Shown here one piece after another: positions 24,444-32,910 of a stretch of DNA of 64,000 bases. Position 1 is the first letter of the stretch. The number at the start of each line of letters is the position of its first letter. The notes under the pieces are model-generated. The model worked only from the letters and a program-made list of their open reading frames with translations. It ran no database searches and was not told the origin of the DNA. The stretch comes from Microthrixaceae bacterium (lineage in GTDB: Bacteria > Actinomycetota > Acidimicrobiia > Acidimicrobiales > Microtrichaceae), in NCBI GenBank assembly GCA_019694615.1, contig JAIBBP010000016.1:21259-85258 (forward strand). The letters run 5' to 3'. A program made the position numbers and the translations under genes.

Positions 24444-25034
24444 ATGCCGGACGAGCCAAACTCGATCATCCGCGTCTACACGCCGTTGGTCGCTGTGGCC
24501 GCCATCGTCCTTGTGGTGGATCAGGTCACCAAGGAGTGGGCAACGGGCCTCGACAAATGCGTCGACCTTGTTGAGCGGCCTACCGTCGGCTTCTGCCTGG
24601 CCCACAACGAAGGTATGGCCTTCAGTTTCGGGTGGGGATCGGGTCCGATCATCGCCGGAGTCGCCGTGTTGATCGTCGGAGCGTTGCTGTTCTCCGCCCG
24701 GAAGGTTCCCTTGGGGAGCCGCCTTCTCATGGGCGCGATCGCCGGCGGGGCCCTCGGAAACGTTCTGGATCGGGGGTTCCGAGCGCCAGCACCGCGCTCG
24801 ACGAACAGCGGTTTCATGAGCGGTGCAGTCGTCGACTTCCTCTACAGCAGCTTCTGGGCGACGTTCAACATCGCCGACACCGCCATCGTCGTCGGGGGCC
24901 TGCTCCTGGCGGTGGCCCTCTGGCGACTTCCGGACCCCGAGACCGATCCCGACGTCGCCTCCCCGGACGGCGTCCTCAACACGGGGGCGTCCGCCCCCGA
25001 CGCCGACACCGACACCTCGACGATCACCCCGTGA
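24444..25034 (+). CDS. lspA: Lipoprotein signal peptidase (signal peptidase II)
   Basis: A 196-residue membrane aspartyl protease that cleaves signal peptides of prolipoproteins after lipid attachment. Four hydrophobic segments are visible. Catalytic Asp109 lies in GNVLDRGFRAP and Asp145 in FNIADTAI; HNEGMAFS is the other family motif. An acidic C-terminal tail of about 35 residues is extra. The ATG at 24444 is supported by TACGAT 6 bases upstream. Its stop overlaps the GTG of the pseudouridine synthase gene, a frequent pairing. Confidence 0.93.
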   Translation: MPDEPNSIIRVYTPLVAVAAIVLVVDQVTKEWATGLDKCVDLVERPTVGFCLAHNEGMAFSFGWGSGPIIAGVAVLIVGALLFSARKVPLGSRLLMGAIAGGALGNVLDRGFRAPAPRSTNSGFMSGAVVDFLYSSFWATFNIADTAIVVGGLLLAVALWRLPDPETDPDVASPDGVLNTGASAPDADTDTSTITP

Positions 25035-25945
25035 TCTCTGAGGTCATCCCCGCTGCACTGGACGGTGAGCGGATCGATCGGGTCGTAGCGATGCTGAGTG
25101 ACTGCACCCGAGCGGAAGCGGCGGCTGCGATCGCCTCGGGCACGGTCAGCGTCGCCGGCAAAGTCGCGACCAAACCGTCGACCAAGGTGCGCACCGACCA
25201 GGTGGTCGACATCTCGGCGGACCCCCACGTGCCCGAACCGCTCCCCGTCGCCGACCCCTCCGTGGAGGTCCACGTCATCCATGAGGACGATGCGGTGCTT
25301 GTGGTGGACAAGCCCGCGGGCCTGGTGGTTCACCCCGGCGCGGGAACCCGCGACGGCACCCTCGTGAACGGCCTGTTGGCTCGGTATCCGGACCTGGCGG
25401 GGGTCGGCCAGCCCCACCGTCCCGGGATAGTCCACCGGCTCGACAAGGGCACGTCGGGCCTGATGGTGGTCGCACGTACCGACGACGCCTACGACGACCT
25501 CGTCGACCAGCTCTCGACCCACGAGGTCGAGCGGGAGTACGAGTCGCTCGTGTGGGGCGAGATGGCGTCGACGACGGGCACGATCGATGCTCCCGTCGGG
25601 CGATCCCGCCGCAATCCGCTTCTAATGACGGTGAGCGCGGATGGTCGCTTCGCCAGAACCCACTACGAGGTCATCGAGCGCTTCGTCGACCCACAGTCCA
25701 TGACCCACGTTCTGTTGCGCCTCGAGACGGGCCGAACCCATCAGATCCGGGTGCACTTGCGCAGCATCGGCCACCCGGTGGCCGGCGATGACACCTACGG
25801 GGGGCGCCGTCCGTTGCTGGAGCTGAGTCGTCCGTTCCTGCACGCCCGTCGCTTGCGCTTCGCTCATCCGGCAACCGGAGACGACGTCGAGTTCAACAGT
25901 CCGCTCGCCGACGACCTCGCCGGGCTGCTAGCGACCCTCGCGTAG
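25031..25945 (+). CDS. rluD: RluD-family 23S rRNA pseudouridine synthase
   Basis: A 304-residue RluA/RluD-type enzyme that isomerises uridines in 23S rRNA. An N-terminal S4-like RNA-binding domain (AALDGERIDRVVAMLSDCTRAEA) precedes the catalytic domain with HRLDKGTSGLMVVAR (Asp138), LETGRTHQIRVHL and HPVAGDDTYGG. The GTG at 25031 forms a GTGA overlap with lspA. Which uridines it modifies cannot be told from sequence; the symbol is by family. Confidence 0.85.
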   Translation: MISEVIPAALDGERIDRVVAMLSDCTRAEAAAAIASGTVSVAGKVATKPSTKVRTDQVVDISADPHVPEPLPVADPSVEVHVIHEDDAVLVVDKPAGLVVHPGAGTRDGTLVNGLLARYPDLAGVGQPHRPGIVHRLDKGTSGLMVVARTDDAYDDLVDQLSTHEVEREYESLVWGEMASTTGTIDAPVGRSRRNPLLMTVSADGRFARTHYEVIERFVDPQSMTHVLLRLETGRTHQIRVHLRSIGHPVAGDDTYGGRRPLLELSRPFLHARRLRFAHPATGDDVEFNSPLADDLAGLLATLA

Positions 25946-25962
25946 GTCGATTTGGACAGGGC

Positions 25963-26403
25963 TCAGTCGGTTGCCGGCCAGGCGCGGTCGCCGCTGGTGA
26001 TGGACGACAGTTCCGCGAGCGTGTAGGCGCCGAGCGCCCGCTGCATCTGGTCGCCCACGTCAGCCCAGATGGCCAACAGCACACACTGACCCTCATGGTC
26101 GCAGGCACCGTTGGTGTGCGGCTTGCCGAAGTCGCCCGCCTGGATGGGGCCGTCGACAGCACTGACGATCTCGGCGAGGGTGATCTCCGCCGGCGGTCGG
26201 GCGAGAACGTAGCCGCCGCCGACACCCCGCTTGGATCGGACGAGGCCGGCGCCCTTGAGTGCCAGGAGGATCTGCTCCAGATACGGCTGGGGGAGTCCGG
26301 TTCGCTCTGCGATGTCGCGAACCGACGTCGGGCCGTCGCATTCGTGGAGCGCCAGCGAGAGCAGCGCCCGGCTCGCGTAGTCGCCGCGTGTCGAAACCTT
26401 CAC
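25963..26403 (-). CDS. Rrf2-family transcriptional regulator
   Basis: A 146-residue winged-helix repressor of the Rrf2/IscR/CymR family. VKVSTRGDYASRALLSLALH starts the domain, and TGLPQPYLEQILLALKGAGLV is the recognition region, followed by SKRGVGGGYVLARP. Iron-sulfur members have three cysteines; here only CDHEGQC (two) is seen, so cluster binding is uncertain. The GTG at 26403 is chosen because TACGAT lies 6 bases upstream. It is divergent from the phosphodiesterase gene, and the 64-base gap could hold a shared operator. Confidence 0.88.
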   Translation of the reverse strand: MKVSTRGDYASRALLSLALHECDGPTSVRDIAERTGLPQPYLEQILLALKGAGLVRSKRGVGGGYVLARPPAEITLAEIVSAVDGPIQAGDFGKPHTNGACDHEGQCVLLAIWADVGDQMQRALGAYTLAELSSITSGDRAWPATD

Positions 26404-26409
26404 CGCTCC

Positions 26410-26415
26410 ATCGTA
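26410..26415 (-). promoter_or_regulatory. -10 hexamer TACGAT, leaderless Rrf2 regulator
   Basis: On the minus strand TACGAT ends 6 bases before the GTG at 26403. It fixes the start of the regulator. Confidence 0.5.
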
Positions 26416-26453
26416 GGTCGAGGCTCGAGCGCGCCATTGCCGCAGCGGCGCAC

Positions 26454-26459
26454 TACCGT
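26454..26459 (+). promoter_or_regulatory. -10 hexamer TACCGT before the phosphodiesterase gene
   Basis: TACCGT ends 8 bases before the GTG at 26468, fitting leaderless initiation there and arguing against the TTG at 26459. Confidence 0.45.
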
Positions 26460-26467
26460 TGCGAGCA

Positions 26468-27577
26468 GTGACGGCCACTTCGAACCCCCAACCGGTCATC
26501 CCCGCGTACGGAGCGGCTTGCACGTCGAGCGTGATCCCGGCGCTGGTCGGCGATCCGGCCGACGCGCCCGACTGGCTGCAGGCCGGTGCGATCGGTGCCG
26601 ACCAGACGATCGTGCTGGTGCTGGACGGGCTCGGATGGATGCAGCTCCAGGATCGCTTGTCGTTGATGCCCACGCTCGCTGCGATGGACGGGCAGGCCAT
26701 CACCACTGTCTGCCCGTCGACCACGGCGACTGCGCTGACGTCCATCACCACGGGTCTCCCGCCGGGGGAACACGGCGTGATGGGCTACCGCATGGCCATC
26801 GGACGGGATGTGCTCAACGTGTTGCGATGGACGACGCACCGTGGCGACGCTCGACAGTCGATCCCTCCCCGTTCGATCAACGCTCACGATCCGTTCGGCT
26901 CGCAGCGTCCGCCGATCGTGGTTCGGGCCGAGTTCGAGCACTCGGGATTCACGGCCGCTCACCTCTACAACACGAGGTTGGTCGGCTACCGGATGCCGTC
27001 GACGATGGTGGTCGAGGTTGCGCGCCTGGCGCGATCCGGCGAGCCGTTCATCTACGTGTACTACGACGGAATCGACAAGGTCGCCCACGAGTACGGCCTC
27101 GGCGAGCACTACGAGGCCGAGCTGGTGGCAGTCGAGTGGATGATCAAGTACCTGGTCGAGGTGTTGCCGCCGCGGTCGGCGTTGTTGATCACCGCGGATC
27201 ATGGTCACATCGAGGTGCCGACGGTCGTTCGCCCGAGCCCCGAGGTGCTGAGCGGCGTCGACTTTCAGTCCGGCGAGGCGCGGTTCAGATGGCTGCACGC
27301 GCTTCCTGGGGCGGCCACCGACGTGCTGGAGGCGGCACGCGAGCAGCACAGCGACGTGTCGTGGGTTCGTTCCCGACAGGAGTGCATCGACGAGGGGTGG
27401 TTCGGTCCGGTCGTCACTCCTGCTGCTGCGAATCGTCTGGGCGACGTAGCGCTCGTTCCGTTCGAACCGATCGCGTTCGAGGAACCGACCGACACCGGGC
27501 CCTACGAGTTGGTCGGGCGCCACGGCTCGCTGACAGCGGCCGAGGTGCTGGTGCCTCTCCTGGTCGCACGGAAGTAG
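26468..27577 (+). CDS. Alkaline phosphatase-superfamily nucleotide pyrophosphatase/phosphodiesterase
   Basis: A 369-residue protein of the type I phosphodiesterase/nucleotide pyrophosphatase family. VLVLDGLGWMQL holds the first metal-binding Asp. CPSTTATALTSITTGLPPGEHGVMGYRM contains the Thr nucleophile region and the His following GLPPGE. YYDGIDKVAHEYG and LLITADHGHIE give the remaining metal ligands. No signal peptide is clear, so it may be cytoplasmic, unlike many homologues. The substrate is unknown. It is divergently oriented to the Rrf2 regulator. Confidence 0.82.
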   Translation: MTATSNPQPVIPAYGAACTSSVIPALVGDPADAPDWLQAGAIGADQTIVLVLDGLGWMQLQDRLSLMPTLAAMDGQAITTVCPSTTATALTSITTGLPPGEHGVMGYRMAIGRDVLNVLRWTTHRGDARQSIPPRSINAHDPFGSQRPPIVVRAEFEHSGFTAAHLYNTRLVGYRMPSTMVVEVARLARSGEPFIYVYYDGIDKVAHEYGLGEHYEAELVAVEWMIKYLVEVLPPRSALLITADHGHIEVPTVVRPSPEVLSGVDFQSGEARFRWLHALPGAATDVLEAAREQHSDVSWVRSRQECIDEGWFGPVVTPAAANRLGDVALVPFEPIAFEEPTDTGPYELVGRHGSLTAAEVLVPLLVARK

Positions 27578-27627
27578 CCCGCCCCCGACACACCCGCCAC
27601 CCCGCCCCAATCCGCCGCACCCAGGCC

Positions 27628-27675
27628 AAATGTGCTGCGAGGTGTGCGGTTTCGCGATTGTGGCGCAACACATTT
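27628..27675. promoter_or_regulatory. Inverted repeat between phosphodiesterase gene and bpa
   Basis: Arms AAATGTGCTGCG (27628-27639) and CGCAACACATTT (27664-27675), with one mismatch and a 24-base spacer. It ends 40 bases before the bpa -10. It could be a regulator operator or a terminator for the upstream gene. Confidence 0.45.
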
Positions 27676-27714
27676 CGGGTTCGGTGACTCGATCTCGCTG
27701 TCACACCCCTTGGC

Positions 27715-27720
27715 TAGAGT
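27715..27720 (+). promoter_or_regulatory. -10 hexamer TAGAGT, leaderless bpa
   Basis: TAGAGT ends 8 bases before the bpa ATG at 27729, with no Shine-Dalgarno sequence. Confidence 0.5.
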
Positions 27721-27728
27721 CGGATCCC

Positions 27729-28271
27729 ATGTCAGACCCTTCCCAGCCGTCTCCCACTCCGGAACACGACCATGAGGTCGTGAGCCCCGATCTGGTCGCT
27801 CCGGAGGGTGCGGTTGAGAAGGCAGACGGCACGGGTGCAGCCAACGAGGTCGAGCCGGGCAAGATCATTCGCATCGGCGGCATGGTGAAGCAGCTCCTCG
27901 AGGAGGTGCGGAACATGCAGCTCGACGAGGCCGCCCGCGATCAGCTCCGTGACATCTACGAGAACTCGATTGCCGAGCTTCGCTCAGCGCTGTCGTCCGA
28001 ACTCGACGAGGAGCTCGAACGCCTGGCATTCGACTTCGACGACGACAGCATCCCCACCGAGGCGCAGCTTCGCATCGCCAAGGCGCAGCTGGTTGGTTGG
28101 CTCGAGGGCCTCTTTCACGGCATCCAGGCCACGCTGATGGCGCAGCAGATGGCGGCGCGAAGCCAGCTCGAGACCATGCGCGGCCAGCTCGGCCAGGGTG
28201 GACCGCACGCGATGGGCGGGTCCGGAGGGGGAGCTGACCTTCCCACCCCGGGCGGGCCGGGCTACATCTGA
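27729..28271 (+). CDS. bpa: Bacterial proteasome activator Bpa/PafE
   Basis: A 180-residue DUF2587 protein. The core IRIGGMVKQLLEEVRNMQLD ... LRIAKAQLVGWLEGLFHGIQ, followed by MAQQMAARSQLE, matches mycobacterial Bpa, an ATP-independent ring that opens the 20S proteasome gate and feeds in unfolded proteins. The C-terminus is PGYI, an HbYX-type tail (Tyr second last) needed to dock on the proteasome. Its presence predicts prcBA elsewhere in the genome. Acidic N-terminus about 45 residues. dnaE follows after 46 bases. Confidence 0.92.
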   Translation: MSDPSQPSPTPEHDHEVVSPDLVAPEGAVEKADGTGAANEVEPGKIIRIGGMVKQLLEEVRNMQLDEAARDQLRDIYENSIAELRSALSSELDEELERLAFDFDDDSIPTEAQLRIAKAQLVGWLEGLFHGIQATLMAQQMAARSQLETMRGQLGQGGPHAMGGSGGGADLPTPGGPGYI

Positions 28272-28317
28272 AGGTGGCACCCGCACGACGATCCCCCGAG
28301 CCCGTTGGGGTTCGGTG

Positions 28318-31300
28318 ATGGGCGATTCGTTCGTCCATCTCCACCAGCACACCGAATACTCAATGCTCGACGGAGCTGCGCGAGTGGGCGACGTGGTCGT
28401 CGCTGCGGCGCGCGACGGCCAGCCCGCGATCGGGATCACCGATCACGGCAACATGTACGGCGTTCTGGACTTCTACAAGGCGTGCCGCGATCAGGACGTG
28501 AAGCCGATCATCGGCTTCGAGGCGTACATGGCCCACGACTCGCGTCACGAGCGGCCGTCACGTCGCGGCAAGCAGGACGACTCGGGTGGCGACACCGAGG
28601 GCGGTAAGAAGCTCTACTACCACTTGACCCTGCTCGCCGAGAACAACGTCGGCTACAAGAACCTGATCCAACTGTCCAGCCGGGCATTCATGGAGGGCTA
28701 CTACTACAAGCCGCGCCTCGACTGGGATCTGCTCGAGTCCCACGCCGAAGGAGTCATCGCTACGACCGGGTGCCTCGGCGGGCACGTCCTCCAGTCATTG
28801 ATGAACGAGGGCTACGACGCCGCGCTGGCGAAAGCCGGCCGGCTCCAGGACATCTTCGGCCGCGACAACCTCTTCGTCGAGATCCAGGACCACGGCATCC
28901 AGGAGCAGATCGACACCAACCCCGATCTGCTGCGCATTGCCAAGGCTCTCAAGGCGCCCCTGCTCGCCACCAACGACAGCCACTACGTCCATCGCGACGA
29001 CGCGGTCGCTCACGACGCTCTTTTGTGTGTGCAGACGGGCTCGTTGATGAGCGACACCGACCGGTTCAAGTTCCACGGCGACGAGCACTACCTCAAGACC
29101 GCCGAGGAGATGCGATACCTGTTCCGTGAGGCCGAGGTGGCGTGCGACAACACGCTGTGGATCGCCGAACGTGCCAACGTGGATATCGCGTTCGGCGATG
29201 CGCTGCTGCCGAACTTCCCGCTGCCCGACGAGTTCGAGACCGACTCGGACTACCTGAGGCACCTGACGTTCGAGGGCGCCCGACTTCGGTGGGGCGACCC
29301 GTTGCCCCGCGAGGTGGTCGAGCGTCTCCACTTCGAACTGGGGGTCATCGCCCACATGGGCTTCAGTTCGTACTTCCTCATCGTCTGGGATCTCATCAAG
29401 CACGCTCGGGACAACGGGATCCGCGTCGGGCCCGGCCGTGGGTCCGCCGCCGGTTGTGCCGTCGCCTACACGCTGTGGATCACCGACCTCGACCCGATCA
29501 AGTACGACCTCCTGTTCGAGCGGTTCCTCAACCCGTCGCGTATCTCCATGCCCGACATCGACATGGACTTCGACACCCGTTTTCGCGACGAGATGATCGG
29601 GTACGCAGCTGAGCGCTACGGCCGCGACCACGTTGCCCAAATCGTCACGTTCTCCCAGATCAAGGCCCGAGCCGCGGTGCGCGACGCAGCCCGGGTGCTC
29701 GGCTACCCCTACATCGTCGGCGACAAGGTCGCGAAGGCGATGCCCCCGTTGATCATGGGTCGGGACACGCCGCTCGGTGCGTGCCTCGAGAAGAAGCCCA
29801 AGTTCGAGGAGGGCTACGCGATGGCCGCCGACCTCCGTTCGATGTACGAGGCCGATCCCGACGTCAAGAAGGTCATCGATGTCGCCCGTGGCCTCGAGGG
29901 CCTGCGCCGCCAGGACGGTATCCATGCTGCGGCGGTGGTGATCACGAAGGAGCCGCTCACCGAGTACCTCCCCATTCAGCGCAAGCCCGAGGCCGGCAAG
30001 CCGATCGAGGAGGCACCGGTCGTCACGCAGTACGAGATGAACGGGGTCGAATCGCTCGGCCTGCTGAAGATGGACTTCCTCGGGCTTCGCAACCTCGACG
30101 TCATCAGTGACACCCTCGACCTCATCAAGAAGCACCGCGACATCGACCTCGACATCGACAACGTGTCGCTCGACGATGGCCCCACCTATGACCTGCTCGG
30201 CCGTGGCGACACCATCGGGGTGTTCCAGTTGGAGGGGACTGCGATGCGGGCGCTCGTTCGCTCACTCGCTCCCGACAAGTTCGAGGACGTCGCCGCCCTC
30301 GTGGCCCTGTACCGCCCGGGCCCCATGTCGGTGAACATGCACAACGACTACGCCGACATCAAGAACGGTCGCAAGCCGATCCAGTACTTCCACCCCGACG
30401 CGGAGGAGATCCTCGCCGACACCTATGGCCTGATGATCTACCAGGAGTCGGTGATGCGGGTCGCGCAGAAGTTCGCCGGCTATTCGCTCGCCGAGGCTGA
30501 CAACCTGCGCAAGGCATGCGGCAAGAAGATCCGCGAGATGATGGCCAAGGAGCGGGCCGGCTTCGTCGAGGGAGTCGAGAAGACAGGTTTCGGGGAGAAG
30601 CTCGGCACCGAACTGTTCGACATCATCGAGAAGTTCGCAGACTACGCCTTCAACAAGAGCCACTCCTACGGCTACGGGCTCATCGCCTATCAAACGGCGT
30701 ACCTCAAGGCGAACTTCCCCGCGGAGTACTTCGCCGCCCTGCTCACCAGCGTGAAGAGTTCGTTGGAGAAGGCCGCCATCTATCTCGCGGAGTGCCGGGT
30801 GATGGGCATCGACGTCACGGTGCCCGACGTGAACCGGTCCGAATCGGACTTCACTCCGGTCTTCGTGGCCGATGAGGAGAGCGGACGCCGGGTCCAACAG
30901 ATCAGCTTTGGCCTCTCGGCCGTTCGCAACGTCGGTGAGGGCTTGGTGGACCTCATCGTGAAAGCCCGCGACGAGGGCGGTGCGTTCGCCGACTTCTACG
31001 ACTTCTGCGAACGGGTCGACACCACCGTCCTCAACAAGCGGACGATCGAGTCGCTGATCAAAGCCGGCGGGTTCGACTCGTGTGGTCATCCTCGACAAGG
31101 GCTGCTCACGGTCTTCGAGCAGATCGTCGACTCGACCGTCGCCCGCCGACGTGAACGCGACATGGGGGTGATGTCACTGTTCGGTGACGTCGAGGACACC
31201 AGCACCGGCTTCAACGAGAAGGCGCGGATCCCCGACCTCGAGTTCGAGAAGAAGCAGCGGCTGGCCTTCGAGAAGGAGATGCTCGGTCTCTACGTCTCCG

Positions 31301-31863
31301 ACCACCCACTCCTCGGCGCCGAGCGGTCGCTTCAGAAGAAGGTCGACTGCTCCCTGATGGACCTCGCTGATGTCGAGGACGGCGCAATGCGCACAGTGGG
31401 AGGGGTGATCACCAACCTCCAGCGCAAATGGACCAAGAAGGGCGACCTGATGGCCGTCTTCGTGCTGGAAGACCTCCAGTCCTCCGTCGAGGTCATGGTT
31501 TTCCCCAAATCCATGGCGGATCACGGACACAAGCTCGTCGACGACGCCGTCGTGATCGTGACCGGCCGCGTCGACCGCCGCGATGACACTCCCAAGCTGA
31601 TCCCCAAGGACATCGATCTGTTCGAGCCGATCGGAGACGGGCCCCCTCCGCTTCGCATTCGCGTCACCGCGAACCAGCTGTCCGACGAGCTGATCGGAGA
31701 ACTGAAGCGGCTGCTGAGCGAGTTCCCCGGTGAGAGCGACGTCTACCTGGTGATCGGGGAGCGCCAGATCGTGCGTCTGCCCGACCCCTTCACCGTCGAT
31801 GTCGAATCCGGCCTCGTTGGCGAGCTACGGGTCCTGCTCGGCCCCGAAGCCATCGACATCTGA
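28318..31863 (+). CDS. dnaE: DNA polymerase III alpha subunit DnaE
   Basis: The 1181-residue replicative polymerase. The N-terminal PHP domain starts HLHQHTEYSMLDG (His7, His9, His11) with GITDHGNMYG, so proofreading metal ligands appear kept. The palm motif PDIDMDFD places catalytic Asp413 and Asp415, with the third carboxylate at Asp586 in KMDFLGLR. Finger, beta-clamp-binding and OB-fold regions (GGVITNLQRKWTKKGDLMA near residue 1030) follow to the end. Length matches DnaE1 of actinobacteria. The ATG at 28318 gives the canonical N-terminus. Confidence 0.97.
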   Translation: MGDSFVHLHQHTEYSMLDGAARVGDVVVAAARDGQPAIGITDHGNMYGVLDFYKACRDQDVKPIIGFEAYMAHDSRHERPSRRGKQDDSGGDTEGGKKLYYHLTLLAENNVGYKNLIQLSSRAFMEGYYYKPRLDWDLLESHAEGVIATTGCLGGHVLQSLMNEGYDAALAKAGRLQDIFGRDNLFVEIQDHGIQEQIDTNPDLLRIAKALKAPLLATNDSHYVHRDDAVAHDALLCVQTGSLMSDTDRFKFHGDEHYLKTAEEMRYLFREAEVACDNTLWIAERANVDIAFGDALLPNFPLPDEFETDSDYLRHLTFEGARLRWGDPLPREVVERLHFELGVIAHMGFSSYFLIVWDLIKHARDNGIRVGPGRGSAAGCAVAYTLWITDLDPIKYDLLFERFLNPSRISMPDIDMDFDTRFRDEMIGYAAERYGRDHVAQIVTFSQIKARAAVRDAARVLGYPYIVGDKVAKAMPPLIMGRDTPLGACLEKKPKFEEGYAMAADLRSMYEADPDVKKVIDVARGLEGLRRQDGIHAAAVVITKEPLTEYLPIQRKPEAGKPIEEAPVVTQYEMNGVESLGLLKMDFLGLRNLDVISDTLDLIKKHRDIDLDIDNVSLDDGPTYDLLGRGDTIGVFQLEGTAMRALVRSLAPDKFEDVAALVALYRPGPMSVNMHNDYADIKNGRKPIQYFHPDAEEILADTYGLMIYQESVMRVAQKFAGYSLAEADNLRKACGKKIREMMAKERAGFVEGVEKTGFGEKLGTELFDIIEKFADYAFNKSHSYGYGLIAYQTAYLKANFPAEYFAALLTSVKSSLEKAAIYLAECRVMGIDVTVPDVNRSESDFTPVFVADEESGRRVQQISFGLSAVRNVGEGLVDLIVKARDEGGAFADFYDFCERVDTTVLNKRTIESLIKAGGFDSCGHPRQGLLTVFEQIVDSTVARRRERDMGVMSLFGDVEDTSTGFNEKARIPDLEFEKKQRLAFEKEMLGLYVSDHPLLGAERSLQKKVDCSLMDLADVEDGAMRTVGGVITNLQRKWTKKGDLMAVFVLEDLQSSVEVMVFPKSMADHGHKLVDDAVVIVTGRVDRRDDTPKLIPKDIDLFEPIGDGPPPLRIRVTANQLSDELIGELKRLLSEFPGESDVYLVIGERQIVRLPDPFTVDVESGLVGELRVLLGPEAIDI

Positions 31864-31872
31864 CCGGGCGCG

Positions 31873-32061
31873 TACGCTGACCCCAAACCGAGGCCCGTGG
31901 GCGTACTTCAGGCCCAGCCGTGCGCATGTTCACCGGTGGGCCTGAAGTTCGAGCCGGTACACGGGGTCGGGCACCCGGTTTGCATTGCCCCGTCCCGGGG
32001 CGCTGAACTACTAGGGCCACTTTTGTGGATTCCAGGTAGTTCCAGCGTAGGTAGGAGTGCA
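31873..32061 (+). promoter_or_regulatory. Structured leader upstream of the 32062 gene, with TACGCT -10 candidate
   Basis: TACGCT at 31873-31878 could be a -10, giving a leader of about 175 bases. The leader holds a perfect 12-bp stem (ACTTCAGGCCCA at 31905-31916 and its complement at 31937-31948) and a second short GC hairpin near 32010 (GCCCC/GGGGC). GGTAGGAG just before the ATG is the ribosome-binding site. It may be a cis-regulatory RNA; the first hairpin could instead terminate dnaE. I do not recognise a known riboswitch. Confidence 0.4.
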
Positions 32062-32730
32062 ATGCCGTTCGATGTCAGCACGAAGGACTGCGCCCAGCTC
32101 AACGACTCGGAGCTGGCCGAGATGGCCGACCTGTGCGCCGAGACGCCGAGCCGCTACGAGATCGGCGACCTCTCCAAGCAGGCCGAGGCGTGGGTGCTGG
32201 TGACGCAGGTCCGTGAGGGCGCCCACCTCCGTGGGTTCTCGTTCTCCACGTTGGAGCGCATCGGCGGGACGCCTGCGATCATCCTCGGTCTGGCCCACGT
32301 CCGACGGACCTCCAAGCGCGACCAGGTCCTCAAGGGGATCATGAACGACAACTACCGTCGGGCGCTCATGGCGTTCCCCGACGAGGACGTGCTCGTCGGC
32401 ACCCGGCTCGCCGCCGTCGACGGCTTCGAAGCGTTCAAGGTGCTTGTCGACATCAACCCTCGGCCCGATCACAAGTCATCGGGCGAGGAGCGAGCCTGGG
32501 GTCGACGCCTCGCCAAGCGCTTCGGGATGGAAGCCGACTACGACGACAAGATGTTCGTTGCCAAGGGCAACGGCTCCTATCCACTCGTGTTCGACCACGA
32601 GTCGCTCAAACCCGAGCGCCTCGACCCCGAGATCGCCCCGTTCTTCAAGCCGCTCAACGCCAAGCGGGGCGACTGCCTCGTAGCGTTCGGCTGGATCATG
32701 GCCGAGGAGCTCCTCAAGTACAACGGGTAG
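32062..32730 (+). CDS. Protein of unknown function (222 aa)
   Basis: A soluble 222-residue protein I do not recognise with certainty. The middle (RGFSFSTLERIGGTPAIILG, DNYRRALMAFPDEDVLVGTRL) alternates strands and helices in a way that loosely recalls an N-acetyltransferase fold, but no acetyl-CoA loop is evident. The C-terminal part is charged (KPERLDPEIAPFFKPLN). No signal peptide or membrane segment. The start is well supported by GGTAGGAG about 9 bases before the ATG. It is preceded by a structured leader and followed by duplicated intergenic DNA. Confidence 0.7.
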   Translation: MPFDVSTKDCAQLNDSELAEMADLCAETPSRYEIGDLSKQAEAWVLVTQVREGAHLRGFSFSTLERIGGTPAIILGLAHVRRTSKRDQVLKGIMNDNYRRALMAFPDEDVLVGTRLAAVDGFEAFKVLVDINPRPDHKSSGEERAWGRRLAKRFGMEADYDDKMFVAKGNGSYPLVFDHESLKPERLDPEIAPFFKPLNAKRGDCLVAFGWIMAEELLKYNG

Positions 32731-32893
32731 CGGCGTTCTGATGGCCTCGGCCACCTTCGCTCAGGTTCGCTCGCTGCGCTCCTTCTTTCGCTGCGGTACC
32801 TCGGCGTTCTAATGGCCTCGGCGTTCTGATGGCCTCGGCCACCTTCGCTCAGGTTCGTCGCTTCGCTCCTTCTTTCGCTGCGGTACCTCGGCG
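32731..32893 (+). repeat. Intergenic tandem duplication, two ~75-bp copies 88 bp apart
   Basis: Copy 1 (32731-32806) and copy 2 (32819-32893) both begin CGGCGTTCTGATGGCCTCGG and end GGTACCTCGGCG. They differ by a short gap and change in the middle (TTCGCTCGCTGCGCTCC against TTCGTCGCTTCGCTCC). The copies fill the gap between the unknown gene and the nitroreductase gene. No reading frame of note. Confidence 0.85.
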
Positions 32894-32910
32894 GGTAGAC
32901 CTTGGGGTCG

